A stretch of DNA of 64,000 bases from Achromobacter sp. Root83 (GTDB lineage: Bacteria > Pseudomonadota > Gammaproteobacteria > Burkholderiales > Burkholderiaceae_B), in NCBI RefSeq assembly GCF_001428845.1, contig NZ_LMIU01000007.1, positions 63,459 through 127,458 of the forward strand. The letters run 5' to 3'. This document shows positions 62,824-64,000 of the stretch, piece by piece. Each line of letters starts with the position of its first letter. The stretch's first letter is position 1. The translations under genes were made by a program, and so were the position numbers. The notes beneath the pieces were generated by a model. It was not told where the DNA came from. It made no database searches and saw only the letters and a list, made by a program, of their open reading frames with translations.

Positions 62824-64000
62824 GGCGCGAACCGCGCCCGCAGCAAGGTATCCAGCTTGCGCCACTGGCGGCGCGCGTAGCCCACCCGCAGCCGGGCCAG
62901 CTTGCCCTCGCGCGCCAGTTCGTCGCGCGTTTCCACGATCCGGTTCAGCACGGCCTCGCAGGTGGTGTAGCCCTTCAGCTCCCAGTCCCAATACAGCGGA
63001 TAGCGAAGCAGCACGCCGGCCACGAGCTCGTCCAGGCTCAGCGGGCGATCCCGCCGCGCGATGGGCAGGCGGTCCTCGGTGAGGCCCCAGCCCGCATAGA
63101 AGGGACGCCCGTGCGTCACCACCCGCTTGCCCCGCAGCAAGGCATCGAACCCCGACAGCGAAGTCATCGTGTGCACGACATCGCAGGCATCGATGCAGGC
63201 AACCACCGAGGACTCGGTCTCGACGTGGTCCGCCAGCGCCAGCAGGGCCGCCGGCGCCACCGCGCCGCGCCGGTTGCCGGAGGCGACGTCGGGATGCGGC
63301 TTGTACACGATGTAGGCGTCGGGATGGCTGCGCCGCGCCTGCCGCAACAGTTCCAGATTGGTGTCCACGCCGTCGCAGCCCAGGCGCACGGAAACGTCGT
63401 CCTCGACCTGGCCCGGTACCAGCACCACCTCCTTGCCCCGTACCGGCCACCGCACGGCGCGGGTCGGCTCCAGGTTGTACTTGGTGATGCCATGGGCCAC
63501 CATGAATGCGCGCACGCGCCGCGCCGTGGCCAGCTCGCCGGGGCTGAAGCGAACCTGGTTCAGCTCCTGCTCCAGGTCGCTGGGACGGGTCGGGTCGAAA
63601 TACATGCCCTGCCCGTCCAGGGCCAGGCTCAGCGGCCGGATCAGGTCCGATCCCAGCCCCACCGAACGCACGAAACCGTCCTCGACCCGCAGCACCGCGC
63701 AGCCGGTGCGCCGGGCAAGCTGGACCAGCCCGTCCGGCGCCTCCGCGCTCCAATGGACGAGCGCATCGCCGGGGCCCAGATCCAGCGCTTTCGCGCGGCG
63801 GGCGTCCGGCACGAACAGCACGCGATCCGTCTGCAGCGACAGCATCGGCCGGATGTTAGCCGCCTTCCAGCGTCGGAATCCCACGCCCACGATCCTGCGA
63901 GGCAGACGCTCCGCCATGGTCCGCTGCCGCAGCAGCCAGCCGATCGCATCGAAGATGCTGCCCTGCCGGTGGCTGACCGGGTCGAGATAGCGGGTGTAAT
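62820..64000 (-). CDS. kpsC: Capsule polysaccharide beta-Kdo transferase KpsC, 5' end cut by window edge
   Basis: 392 residues visible. The reading frame continues past ATG 63917 to the edge (TRYLDPVSHRQGSIFDAIGWLL), so this is the C-terminal half of a two-domain KpsC (about 650-700 residues). It carries VLRVEDGFVRSVGLGSD, VYKPHPDVASGNRR and TSLSGFDALLRGKRVVTHGRPFYAGWGL, repeated hallmarks of the family. KpsC adds Kdo residues after KpsS. It overlaps kpsS by 4 bases and is the first visible gene of that operon. Confidence 0.92.
   Translation of the reverse strand, partial: YTRYLDPVSHRQGSIFDAIGWLLRQRTMAERLPRRIVGVGFRRWKAANIRPMLSLQTDRVLFVPDARRAKALDLGPGDALVHWSAEAPDGLVQLARRTGCAVLRVEDGFVRSVGLGSDLIRPLSLALDGQGMYFDPTRPSDLEQELNQVRFSPGELATARRVRAFMVAHGITKYNLEPTRAVRWPVRGKEVVLVPGQVEDDVSVRLGCDGVDTNLELLRQARRSHPDAYIVYKPHPDVASGNRRGAVAPAALLALADHVETESSVVACIDACDVVHTMTSLSGFDALLRGKRVVTHGRPFYAGWGLTEDRLPIARRDRPLSLDELVAGVLLRYPLYWDWELKGYTTCEAVLNRIVETRDELAREGKLARLRVGYARRQWRKLDTLLRARFAP

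Overview
The window is strongly GC-rich, uses GC-ending codons and packs genes tightly on both strands. It looks like a chromosome segment of a betaproteobacterium of the Alcaligenaceae (Achromobacter/Bordetella type). The reasons are a Bug-type tricarboxylate-receptor protein, paired liv and ugp ABC operons, many LysR/IclR regulators, and a Group-2-type (KpsC/KpsS) capsule locus next to a large polyketide synthase. I saw no tRNA, rRNA, insertion sequence, prophage or CRISPR array. This assignment is inference from gene content only.

Region 1 (1-8.1 kb): a multi-PAS/GAF sensor kinase cut by the left edge, an MFS transporter with a divergent LysR gene, a MuiA-like secreted protein and a REC-EAL c-di-GMP phosphodiesterase. 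Region 2 (8.3-19.5 kb) is mostly housekeeping: DAHP synthase, a DadA-like oxidase, a GNAT protein, an orphan OmpR-type regulator preceded by a striking DnaA-box hairpin, a CitE-like lyase, an ABC-F ATPase, a candidate small RNA, phosphatidylserine decarboxylase, an FMN hydroxy-acid oxidase and a metallophosphoesterase. Region 3 (19.5-36.3 kb) is catabolic and accessory: Lrp regulator, NlpA/MetQ-type binding protein, ornithine aminotransferase plus arginase, IclR with a binding protein and a zinc alcohol dehydrogenase, a RES-Xre toxin-antitoxin pair, small membrane proteins, two GSTs, a PQQ-type sugar dehydrogenase, and a LysR/Bug/D-aminoacylase/racemase locus. Region 4 (36.2-49.1 kb) holds livKHMGF, proC with a queuosine-precursor-type transporter, ugpBAEC behind a candidate Pho box, and a second LivJ-type binding protein. 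Both ABC operons carry strong hairpins between the binding-protein gene and the permease genes.

Region 5 (50.3-64.0 kb) is the most interesting. A 2551-residue highly reducing type I PKS (KS-AT-DH-degenerate MT-ER-KR-ACP, no thioesterase) overlaps by 4 bases a PLP-dependent alpha-oxoamine synthase. They converge on a tightly overlapped operon encoding KpsC, KpsS, a short-chain reductase with a hydrophobic tail, and a membrane phosphotransferase of the LtaS/sulfatase fold. I infer a pathway that makes a reduced polyketide chain, releases it by decarboxylative condensation with an amino acid to a sphingoid-like amino ketone, reduces it, possibly adds a phospho head group, and uses it in capsule anchoring or assembly. 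From memory the gene set resembles the wcbO-wcbT part of the Burkholderia pseudomallei capsule I cluster; the lipid product is not established.
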